A program made the translations under genes and the position numbers. Of a stretch of DNA of 64,000 nt, positions 8,994-18,040 are shown piece by piece (within the stretch, counting starts at the first letter, position 1; every line of letters begins with the position of its first letter). The stretch is from Gammaproteobacteria bacterium (lineage in GTDB: Bacteria > Pseudomonadota > Gammaproteobacteria > Burkholderiales > Nitrosomonadaceae), in contig CP054180.1 of NCBI GenBank assembly GCA_015709635.1, positions 2,418,001-2,482,000 of the forward strand. The letters run 5' to 3'. The notes under the pieces are model-generated. The model was not told where the DNA came from. It saw only the letters and a program-made list of their open reading frames with translations, and searched no databases.

Positions 8994-10093
8994 GATGGAT
9001 CGAAACTTCGCAGGGCCAAACCGCAAGCGATTAAAAGCGCGGGAGCGTCCTGATTCAATTGGCGCGAAATGATGCGGCTCGATAATTCCATGCCGGCGAA
9101 GGGATTCACCACCAGTGTGCTGACCTGGGTGCGTGCCGCAATGATTGCATCCAATCCCGGAATGACGGCACAACCGCCAGCGATAAAAATATAATTGACT
9201 TCGGTATATTGCGTTGAAGTATAAAAAAACTGAATGGCGCGCATCACTTCGATCGCCAGCGTCTCACAAAAGGGTTGCAATACTTCCGCCTGATAATTTC
9301 CCGGCAGATTCCCTCCGCGTTTGGCGGTTTCCGATTCTTCCAGGGAAAGATTGAATTGATTATGAATCTCCTGTGTCAGCTGATCACCGCCGAAATGCTG
9401 ATCGCGCGTGTACAGCGACTCGCCGTTCAGCAGCACGTTCACCTTCATGACCGTCGCGCCAATATCAACGAGCGCTATCACCCGGTCTTTCCCGCCGTCT
9501 GGCAGTTGATTCAGCGTCAGCTCAAATGCTGTCTGCGCCGCGTAGGGCTCAACATCCACGACGACCGTTTTAAGACCCGCCGCAAGCGCTGCTGCCACCC
9601 GGTCTTCCACTTTTTCCTTGCGCGAAGCCGCAATGAGAACTTCCACTTCATCCGGATTATCCGGAACGGATCGGGTAACTTGAAAATCCAGATCAACTTC
9701 ATCCAATGGGAAAGGAATGTATTGGCTGGCCTCATTCTCCACTTGAAAAACCAGATCTTCCTCACGCTGTCCGGCCGGCACTACAATTTTCTTGGTAATT
9801 ACATCCGTTGCAGGCAACGCCAATGCCACATTCTTCTGGCGCGTTCCCATACGCTTCCAACTGCGCTGCAAACTTTCAGTCACGGCTTCCATATTGGCAA
9901 TTCCGCCATCCTGCATGGCATCCGCCGGTAAGGATTCTATGACATAGCGTTCGATACGATAGGCCTGATTGCTTTTGCCGGCCATCGATAATTCAACCAT
10001 TTTGACCGATGAGGAGCTAATATCCACACCGATCAATGACGGCGACTTCAACTTCAGGAAGTCTAAATTGATATCAAAATTTCCCTTGAACAT
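8990..10093 (-). CDS. pilM: Type IV pilus assembly ATPase-like protein PilM
   Basis: 367-aa cytoplasmic actin-fold protein (FtsA/SHS2 relative) that binds the N-terminal tail of PilN. Family signatures are LIGVDISSSSVKMVELS near residue 20 (phosphate-1), VALVDIGATVMKVNVL near 205 (phosphate-2) and FIAGGCAVIPGLD near 303 (adenosine motif). It is the first gene of the pilMNOPQ operon. A perfect -10 hexamer lies 31 nt upstream of the start. It is divergent from mrcA, a conserved arrangement in proteobacteria. Confidence 0.96.
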   Translation of the reverse strand: MFKGNFDINLDFLKLKSPSLIGVDISSSSVKMVELSMAGKSNQAYRIERYVIESLPADAMQDGGIANMEAVTESLQRSWKRMGTRQKNVALALPATDVITKKIVVPAGQREEDLVFQVENEASQYIPFPLDEVDLDFQVTRSVPDNPDEVEVLIAASRKEKVEDRVAAALAAGLKTVVVDVEPYAAQTAFELTLNQLPDGGKDRVIALVDIGATVMKVNVLLNGESLYTRDQHFGGDQLTQEIHNQFNLSLEESETAKRGGNLPGNYQAEVLQPFCETLAIEVMRAIQFFYTSTQYTEVNYIFIAGGCAVIPGLDAIIAARTQVSTLVVNPFAGMELSSRIISRQLNQDAPALLIACGLALRSFDPS

Positions 10094-10124
10094 TGTTCAG
10101 TTAGAAGCGATACTCGCGCTTGGC

Positions 10125-10130
10125 ATTATA
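10125..10130 (-). promoter_or_regulatory. Possible -10 element for the pilMNOPQ operon
   Basis: Read leftward, this is TATAAT, a perfect sigma-70 -10 box, 31 nt upstream of the pilM start. No good -35 box is found at 17 nt spacing (the hexamer there is ATATTA), so the site is only a candidate. A leader of about 25 nt would result. The 217-nt divergent region between pilM and mrcA holds no other gene. Confidence 0.35.
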
Positions 10131-10310
10131 AATACACTCTATGAGTTTAATATATAAACTGCTCATCGTCTGAAAAAAATCCAAGTTTATTCAGCGGATT
10201 GAGAAAGCTGTTGCTGATTCTGACAGAATCCGGGAAATTCTATTCAAAGAAAAACAATAAATATACCCTTTATAACTCTGTATTTTAACCGTTTCATTGC
10301 GTAATTATCC

Positions 10311-12629
10311 ATGTTTGCTCGCTGGTTGTACTACTTTTTTGTCACATTATCCGCTTTAGGCTTGATTGGTGTGTTGCTGGCAGGCTTTGCCGGGTTGGTT
10401 ATATATTCCAATTTACCGTCACTGGACACACTGACCGATTACCGCCCCAAAATACCATTGCGCATATATAGCAACGAAGGCCTGCTCATCGGTGAATTTG
10501 GCGCGGAGCGCAGAAATGTGGTCAGTATTTCCGAAGTACCGGAGCGTCTCAAGCAAGCAATTCTTGCAGCAGAAGATGATCGTTTCTACGAGCATGGCGG
10601 TGTCGATTATCTCGGCGTATTGCGCGCCGCCTATTCCAATTTCTCAGCAGGCAGTGTACGCCAAGGCGCGAGCACCATCACCATGCAAGTTGCGCGCAAT
10701 TTTTTTCTGACAAGGGAAAAAACAATCACCAGAAAACTGAGCGAAGCGCTATTGGCGTTCAAAATTGAACATAGCCTCAGTAAAGACAAAATCTTGGAAC
10801 TGTATGTCAATCAAATTTATTTGGGACACCGCAGTTACGGTTTTGCCGCAGCAGCGCAAACCTATTTCGGCAAGTCATTGCAGGAAATAAACATTGCCGA
10901 AGCCGCCATGCTGGCCGGATTGCCCAAGGCACCCTCGAGCTATAATCCGATCAGCAATCCTAAGCGAGCCAAAAACCGACAGTTGTATGTACTGGGGCGG
11001 TTACATAAATTGAATTATATTTCCAGTGATGAGTTGAGCGAATTGGAAAAACAGCCCGTTGCCGTGAAGAAACAATCGACAGCCTTTGCCATGCGGGCTG
11101 AGTACGTTGCTGAAATGGTACGCCAGGTAATCTACGACCGCTACCAGGAAGAAACCTACGATAAAGGCATCAAAGTCTATACCACATTGCGTCAGTTAGA
11201 TCAGGAAGCGGCTTATCAGGCATTACGCAAAAATGTGATCGAATACGACAGACGCCGCGGTTACCGCGGCCCCGAAGGGTATATCGATCTGGCCAAGCAC
11301 GGCGCCAATCAGGAAAAAACGCTGGACGATGCGTTGGATGAGGTTAATGATAGCGATGATATTTACGCAGCTATCGTATTGACTGCCAAGTCCAATGCCG
11401 TACAAGCGTACAAAAAAGGCGGAGAGATCATTGAAATCACGGGCGATGGCCTTAAATTCGCACAGAAATTTCTGACCGATAAAAAAGAACCCAGTAAAAA
11501 ATACATCATCCCGGGTTCGCTGATTCGTATCCAGAAAAATCAGAAACATATCTGGCATATTGTTCAACTGCCGGAAATAGAAGCCGGACTTGTATCCATT
11601 GATCCTAATGATGGCGCCATTCACGCTTTAATCGGCGGTTTTGATTTTTACAAAAATCAATTCAATCATGTCACACAAGCGTGGCGGCAACCGGGCTCCA
11701 GTTTTAAGCCTTTCATTTATTCCGCTGCACTGGAAAAGGGTTTCACACCGGCCACCATCATTAACGACGCCCCACTCTCGTTCAGTGCCGCGCAAACCGG
11801 CAGCCAATTATGGGAACCGAAAAATTTCGATGGAAAATTTGAGGGGCCGATGCGCATGCGCACTGCATTAACAAAATCCAAGAACCTCGTCTCGATCCGG
11901 ATATTGCAGGCGATCGGCATTCAGTATGCGCAAGATTACATCACGCGATTCGGTTTCGATGCCAGCCGCCATCCCCCTTATTTACCAATGGCACTCGGCT
12001 CAGGTTCAGTAACACCGATGCAAATGGCTGCGGGATATGCAGTTTTTGCCAATGGCGGCTTCCGAGTCGCGCCGTATTTCATCAAGCGGATTGAAGATGA
12101 GAAAGGCAATATCGTCGAACAATTTCAGCCCGTATCGGTCACCAATGGAGCAAAACGTGTCATTGATCCGCGTAATGCATTTATCATGACCAGCATGATG
12201 CAAGATGTCATCAGTCATGGCACCGCCGTCAAGGCACGACAATTGGGACGAACCGATTTGGCAGGAAAAACCGGCACCACCAGTAATTTTGTCGACGCCT
12301 GGTTCTGCGGCTTCCAGAAAGACTTGGTAACCATCGCCTGGACCGGATATGATGAACCGAAGTCGTTAGGAAATAATGAGACGGGCGGACGAGTAGCTTT
12401 GCCGATATGGATGGATTACATGGGACCAGTTCTAAAAGGTGTTCCAATGGCAGAGTACAGACCACCAAGTGGTGTCGTTACCGCTAAAATTGACTCGGCT
12501 ACAGGGTTCAGGGAATCAAACGGCGATATGACCGAATTTTTCTTTAGTGAACAATTACCGCCGCTGAATGAAAATCCGATTGATCATGCACCCAGAGTTA
12601 CAAGAGAAGTGCAGGATCAATTGTTTTAA
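10311..12629 (+). CDS. mrcA: Penicillin-binding protein 1A (class A, bifunctional)
   Basis: Inner-membrane peptidoglycan synthase combining glycosyltransferase and DD-transpeptidase activity. The N-terminal anchor lies at about residues 8-30. The GT51 domain follows, with EDDRFYEHGGVDYLG (catalytic Glu) and RQGASTITMQVARNFFL. Near residue 330-400 sits an OB-like insert typical of PBP1A. The transpeptidase has the SxxK nucleophile at Ser463-Lys466 (PGSSFKPF) and KTGT at 653-656. The 772-aa length is usual. It is divergent from pilM. Downstream, an IS sits 17 nt after the stop, and before that insertion mrcA would have faced hemB tail-to-tail with only a few bases between. Confidence 0.96.
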   Translation: MFARWLYYFFVTLSALGLIGVLLAGFAGLVIYSNLPSLDTLTDYRPKIPLRIYSNEGLLIGEFGAERRNVVSISEVPERLKQAILAAEDDRFYEHGGVDYLGVLRAAYSNFSAGSVRQGASTITMQVARNFFLTREKTITRKLSEALLAFKIEHSLSKDKILELYVNQIYLGHRSYGFAAAAQTYFGKSLQEINIAEAAMLAGLPKAPSSYNPISNPKRAKNRQLYVLGRLHKLNYISSDELSELEKQPVAVKKQSTAFAMRAEYVAEMVRQVIYDRYQEETYDKGIKVYTTLRQLDQEAAYQALRKNVIEYDRRRGYRGPEGYIDLAKHGANQEKTLDDALDEVNDSDDIYAAIVLTAKSNAVQAYKKGGEIIEITGDGLKFAQKFLTDKKEPSKKYIIPGSLIRIQKNQKHIWHIVQLPEIEAGLVSIDPNDGAIHALIGGFDFYKNQFNHVTQAWRQPGSSFKPFIYSAALEKGFTPATIINDAPLSFSAAQTGSQLWEPKNFDGKFEGPMRMRTALTKSKNLVSIRILQAIGIQYAQDYITRFGFDASRHPPYLPMALGSGSVTPMQMAAGYAVFANGGFRVAPYFIKRIEDEKGNIVEQFQPVSVTNGAKRVIDPRNAFIMTSMMQDVISHGTAVKARQLGRTDLAGKTGTTSNFVDAWFCGFQKDLVTIAWTGYDEPKSLGNNETGGRVALPIWMDYMGPVLKGVPMAEYRPPSGVVTAKIDSATGFRESNGDMTEFFFSEQLPPLNENPIDHAPRVTREVQDQLF

Positions 12630-12646
12630 AGTCGCTACCTTATTTA

Positions 12647-14223
12647 GTCATCCCTGCAAAACACTTAGAGCCTGCATGAACTGCAGGAATCATCAAATTT
12701 TAGACGGCATTGATCCCTGAGAATTTATACTATTCGCATCAAAACACTGAGAGAATCAAGAGGAACTGAAATGCCGACCGATGATTTTTTCCGAGCGCGT
12801 CTCGATCAGATAATTGATCTGCGTCATCCCCTGGCAGTGCTGTCGAATCGACTGCCGTGGGCTGATATTGAAGCAGCACTTGTCCCTGCTTTTGAGCGTA
12901 AAAACCGTCAGGGTGAAGTGTTGGAGATCAACGATCTTTTTGGCACAACATTGGCGATTGCCAGTGGGGGCGTGAGCACTGCGGGTCGCCCCCGCTTGCC
13001 GATCCGGTTGATGGCATCGTTGCTGTATCTGAAGCATGCGTTCAACCTCAGTGACGAAGAGCTGGTGGTTCGCTGGTCGGAGAATGTGGTGTGGCAGTAT
13101 TTCAGCGGCGAGGAATATTACACATCGAAGTTGCCGTGTGATGCCACCCAGATTGGCCGTTTCCGCACCGCCATTGGTGAAGCTGGTGTTGAGAAGCTGC
13201 TGAAGGCAACGATTGACACTGCGGTGCACACCAAGGCGGTCAAACCGGCTGAATTCAAACGAGTGATTGTTGACACGACAATTCAGGAAAAGGCAATTGC
13301 GCATCCGGTGGATAGCCGGTTACTGGAAATTGCTCGCGGCAAGATTGTGCAAGCAGCCAGACGGGCTGGCATCACCTTGAAGCAAACCTACGCCAAAGAA
13401 GGCAAGGCGCTGCGCCGAAGGGCAGGCGGCTATGCCCACGCCAGGCAATTGCGGCGTCTGCACAAAACCGTTAAACGCCAACGCACGATCCTTGGTATCG
13501 TGCTGCGGGAGATCCAGCGCAAACTGGCAACCGTGACGACGGTCTGTGCCGCATCGCTGCAGCAATTGACCACGCTATTGGAACGGGCAGGACGGATTCA
13601 TAAGCAGCAACCCAAGGACAACAACAAACTCTATGCATTGCACGCACCGGAAGCCGAATGCATCGGCAAGGGCAAAGCACGCAAACCTTACGAGTTCGGA
13701 GTTAAAGCCGGCATTGCTGTTACGCACAAAAGCGGCCTGATAGTCGGTGCCAGAACCTTTCCTGGCAATCCCTACGATGGTCATATTCTCCACCAACAGC
13801 TCGAACAAACGCACAGGCTACTCGAAGATACCGGATCAATACCGAAGCAGGTTATTGCCGATCTCGGGTTCCGGGGAGTGGATGCTGACAATCCGGCAGT
13901 GGAAATCATCCATCGCGGCAAGTACAAGTCGCTGACGAAACCGCAGCGGCGCTGGCTCAAGCGCCGGCAGGCCGTGGAACCTGCAATCGGGCATCTGAAG
14001 TCGGATCACCGAATGGATCGCTGCTGGTTACCAGGTCAGTTGGGTGATGCACTGCACGCTGTGTTATGTGCGGCTGGCTACAATCTGCGCTGGCTGATGA
14101 GAGCTATACACCGTTTGGGCATCAAGAATTCTTTATTGCGACTTGCGCTGCTGCAACTGATCAACACCTTTTACACAAAACGTTCGTTTGTCGGCATGAC
14201 TGTGTGAATTTTGCAGGGGCGAC
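12647..14223 (+). mobile_element. IS5/IS1182-type insertion sequence, copy 1 (1577 bp, intact)
   Basis: Complete element bounded by imperfect inverted repeats: the left end begins GTCATCCCTGCAAAA and the right end, read inward, GTCGCCCCTGCAAAA (13 of 15 identical). It is flanked by a perfect 6-bp direct repeat TATTTA at 12641-12646 and 14224-14229, the apparent target duplication. Since TA-rich ends can be read in more than one way, the duplication could also be described as 4 bp. It lies between the converging 3' ends of mrcA and hemB, so no gene is broken. A second copy lies in opposite orientation at 50127-51704. Confidence 0.93.
12771..14207 (+). CDS. DDE transposase of IS copy 1
   Basis: 478-aa transposase of the IS5/IS1182 type. 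An N-terminal DUF772-like region (LPIRLMASLLYLKHAFNLSD, then NVVWQYFSGEEYY) precedes the RNase-H-like DDE domain. Candidate catalytic residues are the Asp in VIVDTTIQEKAIAHP, the Asp in QVIADLGFRGVDA and the Glu in QAVEPAIGHLKSD. A basic helical insertion (about residues 210-260) separates the first two. The start ATG is preceded by GAGGAACTGAA, a good ribosome binding site. The frame is uninterrupted, so this copy is probably active and could supply transposase in trans to the broken copy. Confidence 0.93.
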   Translation: MPTDDFFRARLDQIIDLRHPLAVLSNRLPWADIEAALVPAFERKNRQGEVLEINDLFGTTLAIASGGVSTAGRPRLPIRLMASLLYLKHAFNLSDEELVVRWSENVVWQYFSGEEYYTSKLPCDATQIGRFRTAIGEAGVEKLLKATIDTAVHTKAVKPAEFKRVIVDTTIQEKAIAHPVDSRLLEIARGKIVQAARRAGITLKQTYAKEGKALRRRAGGYAHARQLRRLHKTVKRQRTILGIVLREIQRKLATVTTVCAASLQQLTTLLERAGRIHKQQPKDNNKLYALHAPEAECIGKGKARKPYEFGVKAGIAVTHKSGLIVGARTFPGNPYDGHILHQQLEQTHRLLEDTGSIPKQVIADLGFRGVDADNPAVEIIHRGKYKSLTKPQRRWLKRRQAVEPAIGHLKSDHRMDRCWLPGQLGDALHAVLCAAGYNLRWLMRAIHRLGIKNSLLRLALLQLINTFYTKRSFVGMTV

Positions 14224-14232
14224 TATTTAGTT

Positions 14233-15240
14233 TTACAGTCTCCTTTTTAACCAGTTGGCAGCATCCAATGCAAAATAAGTTAAGATTCCATCAGCACCTG
14301 CGCGTTTGAATGAAAGCAGCGCTTCCAACACGCAGGCTTCTTCATTTAGCCAGCCGTTAATCGCAGCAGCTTTGAGCATGGCATATTCTCCGCTCACTTG
14401 ATAAACAAATGTCGGTGCGCCATACTGATCCTTCACGCGCCGCACAATATCCAGATAAGGCATGCCAGGTTTGATCATGACCATGTCCGCCCCCTCATCC
14501 AAATCCAGGCCAACTTCCCACAAGGCTTCATCGGAATTTGCCGGATCCATCTGATAGGTATATTTGTTCCCTGCACCAAGGTTTGCCGCAGATCCGACCG
14601 CATCGCGAAATGGTCCGTAAAAACTGGAAGCATACTTTGCCGAATACGCCAATATGCGGGTATGAATAAATTGCTGACTGTCTAAGCTACTCCGGATCGC
14701 TGCAATGCGTCCGTCCATCATGTCCGAAGGCGCCACAACATCCGCTCCCGCTTGTGCGTGCACCAGCGCTTGCTGACACAAAACATTCACAGTCTCATCG
14801 TTCATTACGTAACCGTTTTGATCAATCAGGCCATCCTGACCATGACTGGTATAGGGATCCAATGCGATGTCTGTGATGACGCCCAGCTCAGGGAAATTTT
14901 TCTTTAATTGCCGGACAACTCTGGGTACTAATCCTTCCGGATTATAGGCTTCGCTTGCCGTCAGGTTTTTCAGTTCAGTATCGATAACCGGGAAAATTGC
15001 AAGTGCTGGGATACCAAGCTGCAAACATTCTTCAGCTTGCACCATTAAAAGATCAAGGCTTTGTCTGACAACACCCGGCATTGATTTAACATTCTCGCTG
15101 CGATTCTTTCCATCCAATACAAAAACAGGATAAATCAAATCATCCACATGAAGATAAGATTCCTGCATAAGACGACGAGAAAACTGGTCGCGACGCATAC
15201 GTCGCATTCTTTTTTGCGGAAATTGGCTGATTGAAAACAT
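14233..15240 (-). CDS. hemB: Delta-aminolevulinic acid dehydratase (porphobilinogen synthase)
   Basis: Condenses two 5-aminolevulinate molecules to porphobilinogen in heme synthesis, important for an organism rich in c-type cytochromes. The 335-aa length fits. The Schiff-base lysines are expected in the barrel around YAKYASSFYGPFRDA and MVMIKPGMPYLDI. The metal-site segment reads DIALDPYTSHGQDG, with Asp/Ala in place of the cysteines of zinc enzymes, so this is the magnesium or metal-independent class. The usual His of HGHDG is Gln here. Its 3' end faces IS copy 1, and its 5' side faces the small-RNA candidate. Confidence 0.96.
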   Translation of the reverse strand: MFSISQFPQKRMRRMRRDQFSRRLMQESYLHVDDLIYPVFVLDGKNRSENVKSMPGVVRQSLDLLMVQAEECLQLGIPALAIFPVIDTELKNLTASEAYNPEGLVPRVVRQLKKNFPELGVITDIALDPYTSHGQDGLIDQNGYVMNDETVNVLCQQALVHAQAGADVVAPSDMMDGRIAAIRSSLDSQQFIHTRILAYSAKYASSFYGPFRDAVGSAANLGAGNKYTYQMDPANSDEALWEVGLDLDEGADMVMIKPGMPYLDIVRRVKDQYGAPTFVYQVSGEYAMLKAAAINGWLNEEACVLEALLSFKRAGADGILTYFALDAANWLKRRL

Positions 15241-15266
15241 AAAAAGAGTAAAAATACAAATAAGAT

Positions 15267-15427
15267 AAAAAAAATCTATTGCTTAGCGGAACTAACACAG
15301 GCAACAGCCTCTCTTAGGAGAGGACATTCTTGATCGTCCCCCTGTCTTTCCTCCCTGAGACAGGGCCTTAAGTGATATTAAGGCGATTCCCCCCGGTTTT
15401 ACTCCCCTTTAACCGGGGGCTTTTTTT
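15267..15427 (+). ncRNA. Candidate small RNA at the spf/ErsA-like locus
   Basis: The hemB-engB gap holds four consecutive perfect hairpins on the plus strand, opposite to both neighbours. They are CCTCTC/GAGAGG (15308-15323), CCCTGTCT/AGACAGGG (15340-15365), CCTTAA/TTAAGG (15366-15383) and a 9-bp GC-rich stem at 15390-15419 followed by T7. No reading frame is apparent. The last stem has U-tract geometry only in the rightward direction. A possible promoter is TTGAAA (15231) with TACAAA (15255), 18-nt spacing, so the 5' end given is approximate. It ends 22 nt from the convergent engB stop. In enterics Spot 42 (spf), and in Pseudomonas ErsA, lie beside engB in this convergent orientation. Homology itself is not shown. 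Confidence 0.65.
15390..15427 (+). terminator. Rho-independent terminator of the small-RNA candidate
   Basis: Stem CCCCCGGTT (15390-15398) pairs with AACCGGGGG (15411-15419) across a 12-nt loop, followed by C and seven T. On the minus strand the stem is preceded by A's and has no U-tract after it, so it serves rightward transcripts and not engB. Confidence 0.9.
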
Positions 15428-15448
15428 ATTCATCTTCCTTCTCGTGCC

Positions 15449-16057
15449 TTATGCAAGGCATTGATCGGGATTTAGCCATGCATTAATAACGGCTGCAGCA
15501 TTTTCAACACCGCTTCCTGCCAAGCTAGAAAACAATTGTACAGTGCATCCCGGATAAGATTTATTCAAATATTGAGTCACGCTTTGCAACGTCATATGTG
15601 CTTTCTGCTTACTCAACTTATCAGCCTTAGTCAATAAAATATGAATGGCTTTTCCTGTTGGCGCAAACCAGTCCAACATTTGGATATCCAGTACTTTTAA
15701 CGGGTGACGGATATCCATTATCAACACCATGCCTTTAAGCGATTCCCGAGTTTGCAAATATTGTTCCAATAATTTCTGCCAATGCTGTCGTACACTATCA
15801 GGAACTTTGGCGTAACCATATCCGGGCAAATCAACGAGAAATTGATTTTCGTTTAATTGGAAGAAATTGATATGTTGCGTACGCCCAGGTGTTTTACTTA
15901 CAAAAGCCAGACGATTTTTATTAGCAAGTGTATTTATAGCGCTGGATTTACCAGCATTAGATCTTCCTGCAAATGCTACTTCAATCCCTGAATGCTGTGG
16001 CAAGTCACGAATATCATTTACAGTAGTATAGAAAGTTGCGTTCTGAAATGGGATCAT
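15449..16057 (-). CDS. engB: Ribosome biogenesis GTP-binding protein EngB (YsxC/YihA)
   Basis: 202-aa TrmE-Era-class GTPase needed for large ribosomal subunit assembly. G-motifs are clear: G1 GRSNAGKSSAINT near residue 31, G2 threonine in KTPGRTQHINFF, G3 DLPGYGYAKV and G4 LLTKADK near 142. The start at 16057 overlaps the coaX stop by 4 nt (ATGA), so it is coupled to coaX. Its codon use and base composition are clearly more AT-rich than hemB, marking the start of the AT-rich block. Confidence 0.96.
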   Translation of the reverse strand: MIPFQNATFYTTVNDIRDLPQHSGIEVAFAGRSNAGKSSAINTLANKNRLAFVSKTPGRTQHINFFQLNENQFLVDLPGYGYAKVPDSVRQHWQKLLEQYLQTRESLKGMVLIMDIRHPLKVLDIQMLDWFAPTGKAIHILLTKADKLSKQKAHMTLQSVTQYLNKSYPGCTVQLFSSLAGSGVENAAAVINAWLNPDQCLA

Positions 16058-16830
16058 ATTATGTCTTTCGAGATAGCTAACTTTTGCCTACACATTTCAT
16101 CTTTAGCAATTAAAATCAATCCTTCCAACACTAAGTTATCAACAGTATTATTAATCGGAAATTTAATCAATGGAACTAATAGAGTCGCACCTCCGCCACT
16201 TATGATGCAGCTTATGTCAGTTTGATGCAATCTTTCCGATAAAAGACTGTGCATATGTTCAATAGCGCCTACCAGACAATGAATGATTCCACTATGAATT
16301 GCGTTATTCGTATTAACGGGAAAATCTTCATAAGCACCCGTCTTAGCCTGATCTAATTGGGTACTAAAGCACAGACTGTTCTGCATCAAATGCACACCGG
16401 GTAATATGACACCACCTAGAAATTGACCAGAATCGGATAGTGCATCAATGGTCACAGCGGTACCGGCATTAATTACTAAGCAAGCCTTATGTTCAATCTT
16501 CCAGGCAGCAATTAAAGCTGCCCAACGATCACTTCCTAGCTGCTTGGGGTCAGAGTAGCCATTCAAAACACCACATTGAAACAAGCCGGACTGAAGCCAT
16601 ATCGTTTGAGCAATCCAGCGGGAAATCAATTCACAGATTTCATTTCTGGTCTCTTGACGTGCAACATGGGAAATTAAAATGATGTCAGGTTCTGGCAGTT
16701 TATCAAATTCGCTTTTTAAATGAGAAACATGTTCATAGTCTATCTTACTTTGTATTATCCACTGATCATCGTGAAATAATCCCCATTTTATAAAAGAGTT
16801 GCCAGAATCAATTGCTAATATGGTAGTCAT
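16054..16830 (-). CDS. coaX: Type III pantothenate kinase
   Basis: Phosphorylates pantothenate, the first step of coenzyme A synthesis. This is the CoaX (ASKHA-fold) type, unrelated to CoaA. Motifs include the phosphate-binding LAIDSGNSFIKWGLF at the N-terminus, GSDRWAALIAAW in the middle, LVINAGTAVTIDAL (about residue 120) and the C-terminal ISGGGATLLVPL. The 258-aa length is normal. It sits between birA (10 nt upstream) and engB, and the birA-coaX pairing is widespread in betaproteobacteria. Confidence 0.95.
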   Translation of the reverse strand: MTTILAIDSGNSFIKWGLFHDDQWIIQSKIDYEHVSHLKSEFDKLPEPDIILISHVARQETRNEICELISRWIAQTIWLQSGLFQCGVLNGYSDPKQLGSDRWAALIAAWKIEHKACLVINAGTAVTIDALSDSGQFLGGVILPGVHLMQNSLCFSTQLDQAKTGAYEDFPVNTNNAIHSGIIHCLVGAIEHMHSLLSERLHQTDISCIISGGGATLLVPLIKFPINNTVDNLVLEGLILIAKDEMCRQKLAISKDII

Positions 16831-16840
16831 TAGTTTAAAA

Positions 16841-17671
16841 CTAATCAGTCAAACGCATAGAAATATCGCCGACAATGTATGAATTTCTACCAGCTGAGGT
16901 TAGTAAACAAATTGATCCATCGTCGTTTATGCCATCTACCACACCGGAAACAAACGAATTATGTGGAAGAAATAGTCTCACGTTCTTACCATGATAAGCA
17001 TGGTAGCTAATCCATTCATCTTTAAAATAAGAAAATCCGTGCACTTCGAAATCAGATAGGATGCTACATAGCTCCAGTAGCAATGCACCAAAAATTTCAT
17101 TGCGATCTAAATGCTGTCCCGTGATTTGGAATAAATCAATAGCATTTTGTTGAATAATAGATCTGATAGAACTTGGAAGATTAAAATTAATGCCAATACC
17201 AATTACTGCATCTGCAGGGCCAATCATTTTTCCACGTAGCTCAACCAATACTCCACCCAATTTACTGTTGTCATAAAGGATGTCATTAGGCCACTTAAGG
17301 TTGATTTGATTTACTGAGAAGGATCTTAAAACCCGAACAATTGCAACACCAATCACAAGGCTGAGACCAGTTAAAACAGACGCGCCGTTTTCAAAGCGGC
17401 GCAACATAGAAAAAGTAAGTCCACTACCTAAATCACTATGCCATGAACGACCTATTCTCCCGCGTCCTTTAGTTTGAACTTCAGCAGCAGCAACAACTAT
17501 TCGATTATCATTTAGTTGATATTGCTTGATATTACTCAATAAATAATTGCTTGTAGAATCAATTATATTGAAAACATTGAGATCTATTATCGGGGTTAAA
17601 TGAGATGTGAATTTTAGGGCTTTATCTTTGTTCAATAAGCCTATAAGCTTCTTTGAAAAATTCTCATGCAC
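16841..17671 (-). CDS. birA: Biotin--[acetyl-CoA-carboxylase] ligase, class I (no DNA-binding domain)
   Basis: Activates biotin to biotinyl-AMP and attaches it to the biotin carrier protein AccB. The catalytic signature TKGRGRIGRSWHSDLGSG (biotin/AMP loop) and INLKWPNDILYDNSKLGGVL are present, with a C-terminal SH3-like cap. The 276-aa product begins MHENFSKKLIG and lacks the roughly 60-residue winged-helix domain of E. coli BirA, so it should not repress the biotin operon at the left of this window. It is probably the first gene of birA-coaX-engB. Confidence 0.94.
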   Translation of the reverse strand: MHENFSKKLIGLLNKDKALKFTSHLTPIIDLNVFNIIDSTSNYLLSNIKQYQLNDNRIVVAAAEVQTKGRGRIGRSWHSDLGSGLTFSMLRRFENGASVLTGLSLVIGVAIVRVLRSFSVNQINLKWPNDILYDNSKLGGVLVELRGKMIGPADAVIGIGINFNLPSSIRSIIQQNAIDLFQITGQHLDRNEIFGALLLELCSILSDFEVHGFSYFKDEWISYHAYHGKNVRLFLPHNSFVSGVVDGINDDGSICLLTSAGRNSYIVGDISMRLTD

Positions 17672-18040
17672 AGCAAACTTTGAATTTTTTTATTCTTATT
17701 TCCAATATTCCCAGGAATTAAAAATCCGCTAATAATCTTACAACATCCTGAAAGAGTATAAAAATAAGGTTTTATAAAATAAATTATGATCTTGCTATTC
17801 TCTGAAAATGCAATAATTGCTGATTATCATATTTTAATCTTCTTGCGCTTTCTGCTTGTACTTGGCTCGAGCAAACTGATCCATTGCAAGCGAAGGATTA
17901 CTTTAGTTGCGCTACTAATCAGCCTGTTAAATACAAGTCATCTTGTAACTCTGAACACAGGGAATTATATCCGTAGAGATTTGAAATCTAAAAATGACTG
18001 ATAAAAATATATCAACAAATACAAACAAACAGAGATAATC
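17672..18040. other. 369-nt AT-rich intergenic region between rplQ and birA
   Basis: No convincing gene, tRNA or strong terminator is seen. A rightward 71-codon frame (17786-18001) and a leftward 16-codon frame (MDQFARAKYKQ...) exist, but neither has family resemblance or a good ribosome binding site. It separates the 3' end of the ribosomal block from birA, so it should hold the birA promoter. No box stands out in such AT-rich sequence. Confidence 0.5.

Noticed and set aside
8994..9173. N-terminal extension of pilN by 60 codons
   Set aside because: It lies wholly inside pilM, and the conserved INLLP motif begins at the start chosen (8993).
12665..12686. CCTGCA...TGCAGG inverted repeat beside IS copy 1
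   Set aside because: It lies inside the IS left end and recurs in copy 2, so it belongs to the element rather than to a terminator of mrcA.
17786..18001. Rightward 71-codon frame after birA
   Set aside because: Low-complexity hydrophobic sequence in AT-rich DNA with no ribosome site or family resemblance; most likely chance.
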